A stretch of 64,000 nucleotides of DNA from VAZQ01 sp963817135 (GCA_963817135.1 CAWFNG010000001.1:124001-188000), one strand, 5' to 3'. Positions 1 through 9,648 are shown, counted from the first letter of the stretch. Numbers and translations are program-made. The notes: a model not told the origin generated them from the letters alone.

Positions 1-1014
1 AAGGCGAATTCGCCAACACGACGTTTTCTTCCAATGTCGCGGATCTGATTGCTGCTGCTGCCGAGCTGCGGCGCAAGAAGGAGCCGCCGGCCATTCTCAT
101 CGGGCACAGCCTCGGCGGGACAGCCGTACTTGCCGCGGCAGCCGACGTGCCCGAGGCCCGCGCGGTGGTAACCATCGGCGCGCCCTGCGATCCCGCGCAT
201 GTCACCGGGCTGTTCAAGCATTCTGGCGCCGAGACCGGCGCCGAGACCGGCGCGACCGGCGACATCGAGGCTGCGATTGGCGGCCGCTCGTTTCGCATCA
301 ATCGCGCCTTCCTCGACGACATCGCGGAGCAAAAGCTCTCCGCGCGCATCGCCGACTTGCGCAAGGCCTTGCTCGTCTTCCACTCCCCGACCGACGAGGT
401 CGTGGGCATTGAAAACGCAAGCCGCATCTTCACTGCCGCGAAGCACCCCAAGAGCTTCGTCTCGCTGGCCGGGGCCGATCACGTGCTCAGCCGGCGCAGC
501 GATGCCACCTACGTCGCCAACGTAATCCACGCCTGGGCCGAGCGCTATCTCGACCTGCCCGGCGTTCCCCCCGCAATGCCGGAAGAAAGCGGCTGTCATC
601 GTGCAGGAGACGCGCGCCGGACGCTTCCAGCAGGAGATCAGGGCCGGCAGGCACCGGCTTATCGCGGACGAGCCGGTGGAAGTCGGCGGTCTCGACAGCG
701 GTCCTGGCCCTTACGACCTCGTGCTCGCCGGCCTCGGCGCCTGCACATCCATGACGCTGCGTCTTTATGCCGAGCGCAAGGGCCTGCCGCTTGACCGGGT
801 CACGGTGCGGCTTGCTCACTCCCGCATCCATGCCGAGGATTGCGAAAACTGCGAGACCAAGGAAGGGATGCTCGATCGCATCGACCGCGCCATCACAATG
901 GCCGGCAGCCTCGATGAAGAGCAGCGCAAACGGCTGCTGGAGATCGCCGACAAGTGCCCGGTGCACAGGACGCTCACGTCGGAGATCGATATCAGGACCG
1001 TGGAGCAACCTTAG
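1..1014 (+). CDS. Alpha/beta hydrolase-OsmC fusion protein, 5' partial, frameshifted
   Basis: The reading frame is open from base 3 and enters the window already coding. A GHSLGG nucleophile elbow (bases 102-119) marks a serine alpha/beta hydrolase domain, which runs to about base 570 with a candidate acid and histidine in SPTDEVVG and GADHVL. From about base 580 the other frame encodes an OsmC/Ohr-type domain with its two conserved cysteines in LGACTSMT and KCPVHRTL. These domains are normally fused in one protein of about 400 residues. Here they lie in frames offset by one base, and the switch falls at or after a C6 run at about 566-571. The ATG at 601 is therefore probably an internal codon. 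OsmC domains reduce organic hydroperoxides; the hydrolase substrate is unknown. The frameshift may be a sequencing error or a true lesion. Confidence 0.85.
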
Positions 1015-1034
1015 TGAGGCGTTCGTAAATGCGA

Positions 1035-1167
1035 CCTCTCCCCTTGCGGGAGAGGGCTACTCGGCGGTTAACCGAAGAAGAATGGGTGAGGGGTTCGACT
1101 GCGGATTACCCCTCACCCATTCTTTTTGTGGCAATGTCTGCGCAGCCCTCTCCCGCAAGGGGAGAGG
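1035..1167. repeat. Nested palindromic intergenic element
   Basis: A 22-bp perfect inverted repeat (1035-1056 and 1146-1167, core CTCCCCTTGCGGGAGAG) encloses a second perfect 17-bp inverted repeat (1078-1094 and 1108-1124, core GAATGGGTGAGGGG). The whole can fold into a long two-tier hairpin between the stop at 1014 and the next gene. It resembles the palindromic repeats common in Bradyrhizobium-type genomes. It could also end transcription of the upstream gene. Confidence 0.85.
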
Positions 1168-1284
1168 GCACCATTTTTAGCCTTGGCGCTTGTGGGATCG
1201 CTCAATACACATGCGATTGCCCTGCCCACAAGAGGGAGAGCAAGTGCTCAACATCAGCGCAACATGCTCCAGATCGACCCATAG

Positions 1285-2154
1285 ATGCAGCACAGCGTGA
1301 TACGCGTGAATGGTGCCGCGTTGCACCTGGTCGAAGCGGGCGAAGGGGCGCCGCTGCTCCTGCTGCATGGCTGGCCGGAATTCTGGCTGACGTGGGAGCC
1401 CGTCATGACGCGCCTCGCCGGGCGCTACCGGCTCATCGCTCCTGACCTGCGCGGCTTCGGCGACAGCGACAAGCCGAACGGCCCGTTCGGGCCGGAAGAT
1501 CACGCCGTCGACATGTTGGCATTGCTCGATGCACTTGCGATCGAGCGCGCGGGCGTCGTCGGCCACGACGTCGGCGGCGCGGCCATGCAACCGCTCGCGC
1601 GCAAGGCGCCGGAGCGTATCGCAGGACTGTTCTTCTTCGACTTCGTCTATCCGGGAATCGGCGCGCGCATGGGCGCGCCCGACCGGTTGAACGAGATTTG
1701 GTACCAATCCTTCAATCAGATGGATATGGCACCGATGCTCGTCGGCGCATCGCCGCAGAGCTGCGAAGCCTATATCGCGCATTTCCTGCGTCACTGGGCC
1801 TACCGCAAAAACGCGTTTGACGACGTGCTCTCCGCCTTCGTGGAAAACTTCCTCAAGCCCGGAAACCTGGCAGGTGGTTTTGCCCACTATCGCGCCAGTC
1901 ATGCAGCTCGCATCGCCATGATGAAGGGCGAAGCGCCTCTATTGCCGCGCATCACGCCGCCGGCCTGCGTGCGCTGGGCGGAGCATGATCCGTTGTTTCC
2001 CTATGCGTGGACCGACCGTCTCGGCGAGACCTTCGCCAACCTCGATCTTGCGCCGTTCCCGAATGCCGGTCACTTCCCGCACCGGGAAGACCCGGATCGG
2101 GCTGCCGGCGAAATCTCCGCGTTCTTCGACCGCGTTGCCTGCGCAAAGGTGTGA
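1285..2154 (+). CDS. Alpha/beta hydrolase, haloacetate dehalogenase/epoxide hydrolase type
   Basis: The 289-residue product shows HGWPEFW at 28-34 (oxyanion hole region), RGFGDSDKP near 56-64, and GHDVGG at 93-98, in which Asp95 replaces serine as nucleophile. That is the hallmark of haloalkane/haloacetate dehalogenases and soluble epoxide hydrolases. The C-terminal NAGHFPHRE supplies the catalytic histidine. Length fits the family (about 290-300). No signal peptide is seen, so it is probably cytosolic. The ATG at 1285 is used because the homology begins within a few residues of it; the ribosome site is weak. Whether it removes halide or opens epoxides cannot be decided from sequence. Confidence 0.9.
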   Translation: MQHSVIRVNGAALHLVEAGEGAPLLLLHGWPEFWLTWEPVMTRLAGRYRLIAPDLRGFGDSDKPNGPFGPEDHAVDMLALLDALAIERAGVVGHDVGGAAMQPLARKAPERIAGLFFFDFVYPGIGARMGAPDRLNEIWYQSFNQMDMAPMLVGASPQSCEAYIAHFLRHWAYRKNAFDDVLSAFVENFLKPGNLAGGFAHYRASHAARIAMMKGEAPLLPRITPPACVRWAEHDPLFPYAWTDRLGETFANLDLAPFPNAGHFPHREDPDRAAGEISAFFDRVACAKV

Positions 2155-2221
2155 TTGAGCCCTTTGATTCTCAATCAGACGATCGCGGATACACATATCA
2201 ATCCCAAAGTGATGGCGATCT

Positions 2222-2932
2222 TCATGTAGCGCCGCCGTGCGCAGCGAAGCGCGGCCTTACATCGTATCCAAGCCGCGCGAGGAGGAGCGCTTTAGATTGC
2301 GGCCATTCATCGTCGACAATTGAAAAATATACGCTGTCCCGGTTGCGGCCGTCAGGATAAATCATGTGCTTTCGGAAGACGCCTTCCTCCTTGGCGCCAA
2401 GACGAAGAATTGCATTGCGCGACTTGACGTTCTCAGCGTCAGCTTTGAACTCGACGCGCCGGCAACCGAGGATCTCGAACGCATACCAGAGCTGAAGAAG
2501 CTTTGCTTCGGTATTGGCGTGTGAACGCTGAAAGTCCGGCGAGATCCAGGTGACACCGATCTCAAGCCGGCGCTGTTCCGGCTCAATATAGTGGAAGCGT
2601 GTCGACCCGATCGCAGCGCAAGAATCCATGTCGATCGTCGCGAATGGAACGGCCTTTTGACGCGCGCGCTGAGAGAGGGCTTCGTTGATGAAAGCACTCA
2701 TGCTGCCAGGCACATGATGTTCGGTCGGCAGCCACCGCCATATCTCCGGGTGAGCTCCAGCTGCCGTGAGATCCAGAAGGTGTTGGTCCGATAGAGGCTC
2801 CAAACGAACGTGCTCGCCTGTGAGCGTCACGCTCGCAAAATAATCAGGGCTTGGTTTCAGGCCGGAGCTTTCTTGCCTCCGACGCTCATCCGATATTTCT
2901 GCGTGTCCCCGTCGACCCATGGAAACAGCCAT
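2222..2932 (-). CDS. GNAT family N-acetyltransferase (RimJ/RimL type)
   Basis: The protein has the acetyl-CoA-dependent N-acetyltransferase fold. The domain starts at VTLTGEHVRLEPL and continues through RLEIGVTWISPDFQ and the region ending in NAILRLGAKEEGVFR, a pattern seen in RimJ/RimL-like enzymes that acetylate protein N-termini or small amines. The open frame extends back to 3004, but its first residues are Arg/Gly-rich and unlike the family. The ATG at 2932 or a GTG near 2836 are more credible starts. The acceptor substrate is unknown. It lies downstream of, and on the same strand as, the molybdopterin oxidoreductase, about 170 bp away. Confidence 0.8.
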   Translation of the reverse strand: MAVSMGRRGHAEISDERRRQESSGLKPSPDYFASVTLTGEHVRLEPLSDQHLLDLTAAGAHPEIWRWLPTEHHVPGSMSAFINEALSQRARQKAVPFATIDMDSCAAIGSTRFHYIEPEQRRLEIGVTWISPDFQRSHANTEAKLLQLWYAFEILGCRRVEFKADAENVKSRNAILRLGAKEEGVFRKHMIYPDGRNRDSVYFSIVDDEWPQSKALLLARLGYDVRPRFAAHGGAT

Positions 2933-3099
2933 CGGCCACACCTCACGCTGCTGGCCCGACCGACCCCGACTCCCGCCGCGGCGGCAGCCGAACGGAGAGC
3001 CCATGAAGCGAAACTCCTTCTCGTTGATTGCGGCGCATCAATTCGCTGCAAGCATATTGGCGCAGACTCGCCGGAAGTTTCGATAGACAGTTTCGACCT

Positions 3100-5169
3100 T
3101 CATGCGCGCGCGATCTCGGCTTCGATCCCGTGCACCGCCGAACTGTTCGCGATGTCGGTCTTGAGCCCATGGTTAAGGATATTGACGTTGCATGCTCCGG
3201 TCGATTTGCTGGGCCAGCGGCCCTTGTAGACCAGGGCAACGCCTTCCGGGACTTCGCCGGACGCTTCCGCCCTGAGCTGCAGTGATCCGGATTCGTTGTG
3301 CAGCACGACGGTCTCGCCAGACCGAATCCCGCGACGATCGAGGTCAGCCGCATTCAACAGCACCTTCGGCTCGCCCATGCGTGCCAGAATTTTTGTGTCG
3401 TTCCCGTAGATGGAATTCATGAGCCATGCCGAAGCGGGTGACAGGACACGCAAACGGGTGTTTTGCGGGACAGGATCTGCATGCGGCACGGGTACGATGG
3501 GCTGACCTGACGCCGCGAGCCGATCGCTCGCGACTTCGATGCGTCCGGATGCGGTTTTGAATCGAAGTCCTGCGAACTGAATCGACGGACCAGCCTGTGT
3601 GTTGCAGGTGCCGATGGCCTTCAGCTCATCGAAGCTGCCGGCAAAAGGAGTTTGCTCGAGCAGCCTTCTCAATAAGCTTTCGTCACTCTCGTACAGCTCG
3701 GGATTTTGATAACCCATCGCTTTCGCAAGTCGCCGAAAAATCTCCATGTTTGGAAGTGCCTGCCCGAGTGGCTCTGCCGCCTTGGCCTGGGCGGATATGG
3801 TGTTGTTGAAATAAGGGAGAACCAAGTCATCGAATTCGAAGAAACTTGCTGCCGGCAGGATGTAGTCTGCGAACATGGCGGTATCGGTCATGAACAAATC
3901 TATCACGACCGTCAGCAACGATTCTCTTGCGAGGGCCCGCCGCAGCTTCGCTTGATTTGGACTCGAAGCGAGAATGTTGTTGTTCCACGTGAACAGCGCG
4001 GATGAGCGATCCTCTGCTGCAAGACAATCGGCCAGGTCAACGTGACTGATGGTCGAACCGCCGTCGCTGCGCAGCTCGGGGGAGGTCAGGAACTCCGAAG
4101 AGACTCCGCGAGTTTCCGGGCCGTTCATGTAGTAAAACCCGGCGCCTTTTTGTCCCAGATAGCCGGTGGCTATGCTGAGCAGCACCGCTGCGCGAAACGC
4201 GTTTCCGCCATGCGGCTGCCGCTGCATTCCCTGCCCCAACCAAAGAAGCGACGGGCCCGAGGCAAATGCAAGCGCCGCTCTCTCGACGAGGGCCGCAGGA
4301 ACACCTGTCCGCTGTTCGGTTACGTGAGGCGTGGCCGAGTCGATGTCCCCCTGCAGCAGATCGAAGCCGACGACATGTCGACTAATGAAATCGCGGGCGA
4401 TAAGTCCCGCACGGTCCATGACGTGCAGCATTCCGAAGGCCAACGCGGCATCGGTGCCAGGTCGAAGTTGAAGATGGATATCCGCGCGACGGGCGGTGCC
4501 GTGCGCGATCGGATCGATAACGACGACGGTGCCCTTGTATGAGCCAACCCAATCCGAATGCGCATGGGGAGCGCTGTGGGAGGGATTCGCCCCCCAAATC
4601 AACAAGCAGGATGCATTGGGAAGTTGCCCCGGATCAAACCCCGCAAGAGACGTTCCGAACATATCGGCGAGGACAACATGGCCGGCCTTGTTGCAGACCG
4701 TATCGGGGTCAACCTCCGTTGCGCCGAGACGGTTGAAGAAGCGGATCGGAAACCAGCCCGCCAGCATCGCAACCGTTCCGGTGTAGTGCGTCTGTATGAT
4801 CGTTCGCGGATCCTTCGTCGCAACGATGTTTTTTAATTCGCTGGCGATAAGGCCAAATGCGTCATCCCAGGATATGGCCTCGAACGAACCAGACCCTTTG
4901 CGGCCCGAACGACGCAATGGTGTAGTCAAGCGCCGTCCAGGGTCGAGAAAGACGCCGTTGTAGGCAAGCGCGCACTTGGCGCATAGCTTCCCGCGGCTGA
5001 CATGGTGGTCACGGTCGCCGAGCACCTTGTTCACACGGCCGCTCCGGACAAGCACAGCTATGCCACAGGCGTCGTAACAATCCCGCGGGCACGTGGTCTT
5101 CACCACCTTCATTTCTGCAAGCATTTGGCGTCTCGCAATGGACCGTCGGCGATTCTCGTCATTCCCCAT
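3100..5169 (-). CDS. Molybdopterin oxidoreductase (DMSO reductase/formate dehydrogenase-like)
   Basis: This 689-residue catalytic subunit begins with a 4Fe-4S motif, CPRDCYDAC, completed by LCAKC, followed by the Mo-bis-MGD domains of the DMSO reductase superfamily. A CNKAGH segment near residue 160 is a plausible region for the Mo-coordinating residue. The C-terminal dinucleotide-binding domain is complete. No Tat signal is obvious, so a cytoplasmic enzyme is likely. No electron-transfer or membrane-anchor subunit adjoins it, and the physiological substrate is unknown. The start may be the ATG at 5169 or one of two in-frame ATGs 15-20 codons downstream, closer to the cluster. It is transcribed divergently from the ABC importer operon, 117 bp away. 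Confidence 0.9.
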   Translation of the reverse strand: MGNDENRRRSIARRQMLAEMKVVKTTCPRDCYDACGIAVLVRSGRVNKVLGDRDHHVSRGKLCAKCALAYNGVFLDPGRRLTTPLRRSGRKGSGSFEAISWDDAFGLIASELKNIVATKDPRTIIQTHYTGTVAMLAGWFPIRFFNRLGATEVDPDTVCNKAGHVVLADMFGTSLAGFDPGQLPNASCLLIWGANPSHSAPHAHSDWVGSYKGTVVVIDPIAHGTARRADIHLQLRPGTDAALAFGMLHVMDRAGLIARDFISRHVVGFDLLQGDIDSATPHVTEQRTGVPAALVERAALAFASGPSLLWLGQGMQRQPHGGNAFRAAVLLSIATGYLGQKGAGFYYMNGPETRGVSSEFLTSPELRSDGGSTISHVDLADCLAAEDRSSALFTWNNNILASSPNQAKLRRALARESLLTVVIDLFMTDTAMFADYILPAASFFEFDDLVLPYFNNTISAQAKAAEPLGQALPNMEIFRRLAKAMGYQNPELYESDESLLRRLLEQTPFAGSFDELKAIGTCNTQAGPSIQFAGLRFKTASGRIEVASDRLAASGQPIVPVPHADPVPQNTRLRVLSPASAWLMNSIYGNDTKILARMGEPKVLLNAADLDRRGIRSGETVVLHNESGSLQLRAEASGEVPEGVALVYKGRWPSKSTGACNVNILNHGLKTDIANSSAVHGIEAEIARA

Positions 5170-5286
5170 TCAGTGACCGGCGTAACTTCCCAGGTTCGAT
5201 TCGGATCACCCTCGCGGTCAATGTAATTCTGTTCTATAATATTTCTACGATGAAATACGCGCTGTAGTGCAACAACCGGGGGAAAG
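5170..5286. promoter_or_regulatory. Divergent promoter region
   Basis: This AT-richer 117-bp gap separates the leftward oxidoreductase from the rightward transporter operon. A perfect TATAAT lies at 5235-5240 on the + strand, about 47 bp before the ATG at 5287. No convincing -35 hexamer is visible, so the promoter call is tentative. Confidence 0.4.
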
Positions 5287-6327
5287 ATGGCGGACCTGAA
5301 ATCAGCAATCCGAACACCGGGGCGCCGGCAAGTCTTGTGCGGTCTTGCCGGAGTTTCGATTCTTTCATTCACCCCGGCATCGACACGTGCGCAAACCCGG
5401 CGCGCGACAATGGCCTACGGGAGTACAGGCTATACCTGGTCGACGACCTTCCTGGCCGAGGCGCTCAACACCTGGAAGGACAACGGGGTCGATCTGAGAG
5501 CGGTGGATTTTCCCACCGGCCGCGACGCGATGCAGGCGCTGCTCGCGGGCTCGGCTGAATTCAGCGCGACGACGGACACGCCGGTCATCTTCGCAGCAAT
5601 GCGCGGGCTGCGGCCGATCATTCTGGTGAACTACAGCCGGTATAGCCGCGACATGAAGATCGTCGTCCGCAAGGATCGCGGCATCGATCCCAATCGCCCC
5701 GCCTCGCTCAAAGGAAAGAAGATTGCGACGCAGCTGGGTACCAGCGGCCAGTACATGCTGGCGCGATATTGCGACATGGCCGGGATCGCCATAAAGGACC
5801 TGACAGTCGTCAACATGGCGCCCGCCGATATGATTGCTGCAACAAGTCGCGGGGATACCGATGGATTTTCCTGGACCCGTGAAGCCGCGATCACGGCAGA
5901 TCGTCAGTCGGGCGGCATGGTAGCGGTGATGACCCAGGAGGGGCTTGAGCGCTATTTTCGCAGTCACGAGCTTCTGCTCACCACGGAGCAGGTCATCAAG
6001 CAGCAGCCGGACCTCCTGGATGCGGCGGTCAAGTCCTTGTTCGCAGCTGAGACGTACATGAACACGAATCCAAATTGGCCGGAGAAGATTGCGAAGCGGG
6101 TGGGTAATACGCCGGAGGAGATTCGCGAGGGGATTGATTCGTTCGAGTTCAAAATAGAATTTGACGATGCTTTCCTTAACGACATGGTGACCGAAGCCGA
6201 GTGGGCGATCGGCGCCGGGCTGATGCAGCGGCCCAACGAGGACCTGCAAAAGTTGTTTCGTGGGCTGATCTATGAGGGCCCGGTAAAGAAGTATCGGCCG
6301 GAGCGGGTGACGTTGCGCGCCGGTTAG
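5287..6327 (+). CDS. ABC transporter substrate-binding protein, nitrate/sulfonate/taurine type
   Basis: This 346-residue periplasmic binding protein carries a twin-arginine-like leader (GRRQVLCGLAG, cleavage after about residue 36 near ASTRAQ). The body matches the SsuA/TauA/NrtA fold: repeated references to a small ligand pocket early (DFPTGRDAMQALLAGSAEF) and the conserved LKGKKIATQLGTSGQYML strand-helix. An AG-rich GGGGGAAAG precedes the ATG. The genes for the cognate ATPase and permease follow directly, so this is the ligand receptor of a complete importer. The adjacent amidohydrolase and molybdenum hydroxylase suggest an organic N-containing substrate, but that is inference. Confidence 0.9.
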   Translation: MADLKSAIRTPGRRQVLCGLAGVSILSFTPASTRAQTRRATMAYGSTGYTWSTTFLAEALNTWKDNGVDLRAVDFPTGRDAMQALLAGSAEFSATTDTPVIFAAMRGLRPIILVNYSRYSRDMKIVVRKDRGIDPNRPASLKGKKIATQLGTSGQYMLARYCDMAGIAIKDLTVVNMAPADMIAATSRGDTDGFSWTREAAITADRQSGGMVAVMTQEGLERYFRSHELLLTTEQVIKQQPDLLDAAVKSLFAAETYMNTNPNWPEKIAKRVGNTPEEIREGIDSFEFKIEFDDAFLNDMVTEAEWAIGAGLMQRPNEDLQKLFRGLIYEGPVKKYRPERVTLRAG

Positions 6328-6340
6328 CCGAGGCTCCCGC

Positions 6341-7096
6341 GTGGCAATGCCGGGATTGGTCGAACTGCAAAACGTTTCTCAACTCTATGCCGCGAGCGAT
6401 GGTCAGCCTAGCTGGGCGTTGCGGGAAGTCTCGCTGCGCGTGAACGAAGGGGAATTCGTCTGTGTTATCGGACCTTCGGGCTGTGGCAAAACGACCCTTC
6501 TGCACCTGATCGCTGGGTTCATGCGGCCGACTGACGGCGAAATCCTGTTCAAGGGCATGCCCATATTGAATGCCGGTCCTAGCCGCGGCGTGGTATTCCA
6601 GGAATATGCGCTGTTCGCCTGGATGACCGCCCGCCAGAACGTGGAGTTTGGGCTGCGCATGCGCGGCGTATCGCGCCGGGAGCGGCGCGCGCTTGCCGGC
6701 CGTTTTCTCCAGAAGGTTGGACTGGCCCAGATGGCCGAGCGGTATCCCCACGAATTATCCGGTGGAATGCGCCAGCGCGTCGCGGTAGCGCGAGCGCTCG
6801 TCAATGAGCCGGAGATGCTGCTGATGGATGAGCCATTTGCCGCGGTGGATGCCATGACCCGCGCAACCCTGCAGGAGGAGCTTCTGCGGATCTGGCAGGA
6901 GTTTCAGCTCGGCGTGCTGTTCATAACTCACAACATCGATGAGGCCATTTACCTCGCACAGCGCGTGATTGTCATGACCGCCCATCCGGGAACCATCCAG
7001 GACGATATTCGAGTTGACCTCGCCTATCCGCGTTCCCGCACCAGCAGGCAATTCGGCGAACTCTATACACAAATCGGCAAGGAGCTTGCGCGATGA
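6341..7096 (+). CDS. ABC transporter ATP-binding protein (SsuB/TauB type)
   Basis: The nucleotide-binding subunit of the importer has Walker A GPSGCGKTT at 44-52, signature LSGGMRQR, Walker B LLMDEPFAAVDA and a switch histidine in FITHNIDEA. At 251 residues it has the normal size for the nitrate/sulfonate/taurine subfamily. It begins at a GTG (6341), with an ATG two codons later, 13 bp after the binding-protein stop. Its stop overlaps the permease start by four bases (ATGA), indicating translational coupling. Confidence 0.95.
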   Translation: MAMPGLVELQNVSQLYAASDGQPSWALREVSLRVNEGEFVCVIGPSGCGKTTLLHLIAGFMRPTDGEILFKGMPILNAGPSRGVVFQEYALFAWMTARQNVEFGLRMRGVSRRERRALAGRFLQKVGLAQMAERYPHELSGGMRQRVAVARALVNEPEMLLMDEPFAAVDAMTRATLQEELLRIWQEFQLGVLFITHNIDEAIYLAQRVIVMTAHPGTIQDDIRVDLAYPRSRTSRQFGELYTQIGKELAR

Positions 7097-7944
7097 GCGT
7101 CGTGCCGGCGGCAATTGCGAAAAATCATGCAGCTGAAGTCGAGCAACGGTTTGCTGCAAATTTGCGCCGGGAAAAACGGCGCAACGCCGTGGCTCGAATT
7201 CTGCTCAACATCGCGGGAGTGGCTGCATTCCTGCTGCTGTGGGAATTCGTCCCGCGCGTTGTGCCTGGAATGAATGTCCAGATGTTTCCGCCGCCATCTC
7301 TTGTGCTCAAGAGTGCATGGCCGATGATCGTCTCGGGCGAACTTCTGGAGAATGTCGTCGTCAGCATTGCACGCGCCCTTGCAGGCTTCCTGATTGCGGC
7401 GGTCATTGCGGTTTTGCTCGGAGTGATGATGGCCAGGCTGCGGGTCGTTTGCCAGTTGAGCGAGCCGATCCTGCATGGGTTTCGCTCGATCCCGGTCATA
7501 GCGCTGGTCCCGTTGGCGGTACTGTGGTTTGGCATTGGTGAAACCTCCAAGATTGCCCTGATCGTGTGCGGCGCCTTCTTTCCGGTTTGGATCAACACCT
7601 TCATTGGCGTGCGGGATGTGCACCCGATCTATCTGCGATCGGCCGCCTGCCTTGGTGCCCCGCCGCTGCAGACCATGTTGCTCGTCGTCCTGCCCGCGGC
7701 GCTGCCCATGATCCTTGCCGGCTTGCGGCAGGCGATTGCGGTTTCATTGATCGTGTTGGTTGCTGCCGAGCTCTCGGGTGCAACAGTGGGCGTGGCTCAC
7801 ATGATGTCGCTTGGCTATCAACTTTTCAAAGTAGACATCATGTTCATCGGACTGTTTGTTCTCGGCGCATTGGGCTTCATCGCCGACAGGATGTTCGTCT
7901 GGCTGACCGCGCGCCTTTTCCCCTGGTACCTCACGGCGAAATAA
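7093..7944 (+). CDS. ABC transporter permease (SsuC/TauC type)
   Basis: A 283-residue inner-membrane protein with about six predicted helices starting near residue 35 and the BPD_transp_1 EAA-like loop (AACLGAPPLQTMLLVVLPAALPMI), where it contacts the ATPase. It completes the three-component importer. The start overlaps the ATPase stop (ATGA). The amidohydrolase follows after 12 bp, so it belongs to the same transcript. Confidence 0.95.
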   Translation: MSVVPAAIAKNHAAEVEQRFAANLRREKRRNAVARILLNIAGVAAFLLLWEFVPRVVPGMNVQMFPPPSLVLKSAWPMIVSGELLENVVVSIARALAGFLIAAVIAVLLGVMMARLRVVCQLSEPILHGFRSIPVIALVPLAVLWFGIGETSKIALIVCGAFFPVWINTFIGVRDVHPIYLRSAACLGAPPLQTMLLVVLPAALPMILAGLRQAIAVSLIVLVAAELSGATVGVAHMMSLGYQLFKVDIMFIGLFVLGALGFIADRMFVWLTARLFPWYLTAK

Positions 7945-7956
7945 CGGAACTGGCCA

Positions 7957-9645
7957 ATGTCCGACACAGCGCCGGTGGCCGACATGGTGTTCCGGGGCGG
8001 CACCGTCCTCGCATTGGACCTCGCGGGTTCAACGCATGCGGCGATCGCCCTCCGCGGCGATCGGATCCTGTCGATCGGCAGCAGCGCGGAGATCGATCCG
8101 GCGATCAGCGGGCGGACGCAGGTTATTGAGCTTGACGGGCTGACTGTGCTTCCCGGCTTCAATGATGCGCACGCGCACATGGAGCGCGAGGGCTTGAAGC
8201 GCTTGCGCCTCTCTCTTGCAGGCGCTCGATCGATCGCCGAGATCACGCGCCGCATCGCGGCTGCAAGCCGGCAAGTCCCGGCCGGAGAATGGATCATCAC
8301 CATGCCGGTCGGCGACCCGCCATTCTTCTTCGGCGGACCGGAAATCCTCGCAGAAAAACGCATGCCCGACCGCCACGAATTGGACGCGGCGGCGCCGCAG
8401 CACCCGGTATGTATTCTTGGCCTGTTCGGAAACTGGGGTCGCCCTCCCGGCTATACCGCACTCAACACATTGGCGCTGAAGCTCAATGGCATCGATTCCG
8501 CAACGCGGCCGCGCTGTTCGGGAGTAGAGATTGTAAAGGAGTCGAGATCCGGCGAACCCACCGGGGTCATTGTCGAGCACAACTCCCGGCCGACCGTCGA
8601 TTTCGATCTGCTGCCTGCCGTTCCCCGTTTCAGCTTTGCAGAACGCCTGCGCGGCGCCAAGCAGAGCATGCAGCTTTACAACGCGGCCGGCACCACCAGC
8701 GTCTATGAGGGGCATGGCTCTGCGCCGGACATCATTTCGCTCTACCGCTCGCTGTGGGAGCGCGGCGAGATGTCGGTTCGCGTGGCATTGACGGTCAGCC
8801 CGACATGGGCCGATGTCTCCGAGGCAGCGGCAGCAATGCGCGACTTTCTCAGCTATGCGCGCGGACGCGGCTTTGGCGATCACTGGCTGCGCATTTCCGG
8901 CGTGCACATTGCGTATGGCGGCGATGCAATCACGGCGGCATTGGCACGGGCTGACCTTCCGAATTCGGGATGGTCCGGCTTCGTCGAGCAGGCGAATTCG
9001 AAGGAAGACTTTCGCGATTATTGCATGTTGGCTGCCGCGCACGATCTGCGCGTGCATACCATCGTCGGCGACCAGCTGCACGAAGTGATCCCCATCATTG
9101 AGCAGGTTGCCGAGCGTTACACGCTCGCGGAGCGAAGATGGGTTATCGAGCACGTTGGCCGTGCGCGTTTGGATGATCTCAAGAAATTAAAACGGTTAGG
9201 GCTGTGCGTTACTACCATCCCCGTCTACCATCTGTGGAAGGGAGGCGACCGATACCTGAATGAACCGGACGGCGGTAACCTGATTGTTCCGCACAGACAT
9301 TTGCTTGACCTTGGCGTCCCGCTGGCCTGCGCAACCGATAACATCCCTTATGATCCATTATTCACGCTGTGGGCGATCTGTACGCGCAGTGAACGGGTCA
9401 GCGGCCAGGTGGTCGGCCCCGAGCAACGCCTGAGCGTGCGGGAGGGCATGCATCTGCTCACCACCGCCGGCGCCTGGCTGACTTTCGAGGAAAACAGCAA
9501 AGGGCCTCTCGTACCGGGCAATCTGGCCGACATGGCCGTGCTATCGGACAATCCGCTGCGCACGGCGCCCGAGAACCTGAAGGATATCAGGTGCCGGTTG
9601 ACCGTGGTCGGTGGAAAAATCGTCTTCAACGACATTGGGTACTAA
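7957..9645 (+). CDS. Amidohydrolase family protein (YtcJ-like)
   Basis: This 562-residue metal-dependent hydrolase of the amidohydrolase_3 group has a small beta-sandwich N-terminus, then GFNDAHAHMEREG carrying the HxH metal ligands, a TIM barrel, and a C-terminal segment with GNLADMAVLSDNPL typical of the family. YtcJ relatives act on amides or N-acyl compounds; the substrate here is unknown. No secretion signal is present. It lies in the transporter operon, 12 bp after the permease and 3 bp before the molybdenum subunit, so it probably acts on the imported compound or its oxidised product. Confidence 0.9.
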   Translation: MSDTAPVADMVFRGGTVLALDLAGSTHAAIALRGDRILSIGSSAEIDPAISGRTQVIELDGLTVLPGFNDAHAHMEREGLKRLRLSLAGARSIAEITRRIAAASRQVPAGEWIITMPVGDPPFFFGGPEILAEKRMPDRHELDAAAPQHPVCILGLFGNWGRPPGYTALNTLALKLNGIDSATRPRCSGVEIVKESRSGEPTGVIVEHNSRPTVDFDLLPAVPRFSFAERLRGAKQSMQLYNAAGTTSVYEGHGSAPDIISLYRSLWERGEMSVRVALTVSPTWADVSEAAAAMRDFLSYARGRGFGDHWLRISGVHIAYGGDAITAALARADLPNSGWSGFVEQANSKEDFRDYCMLAAAHDLRVHTIVGDQLHEVIPIIEQVAERYTLAERRWVIEHVGRARLDDLKKLKRLGLCVTTIPVYHLWKGGDRYLNEPDGGNLIVPHRHLLDLGVPLACATDNIPYDPLFTLWAICTRSERVSGQVVGPEQRLSVREGMHLLTTAGAWLTFEENSKGPLVPGNLADMAVLSDNPLRTAPENLKDIRCRLTVVGGKIVFNDIGY

Positions 9646-9648
9646 AAG

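Noticed and set aside
1939..2196. A minus-strand frame starting MCIRDR, which resembles the translated Nextera adapter (MCIRDS)
   Set aside because: The DNA is ATGTGTATCCGCGATCG, not the adapter ATGTGTATAAGAGACAG. Only the first nine bases agree, so this is coincidence, and the frame is antisense to a hydrolase gene.
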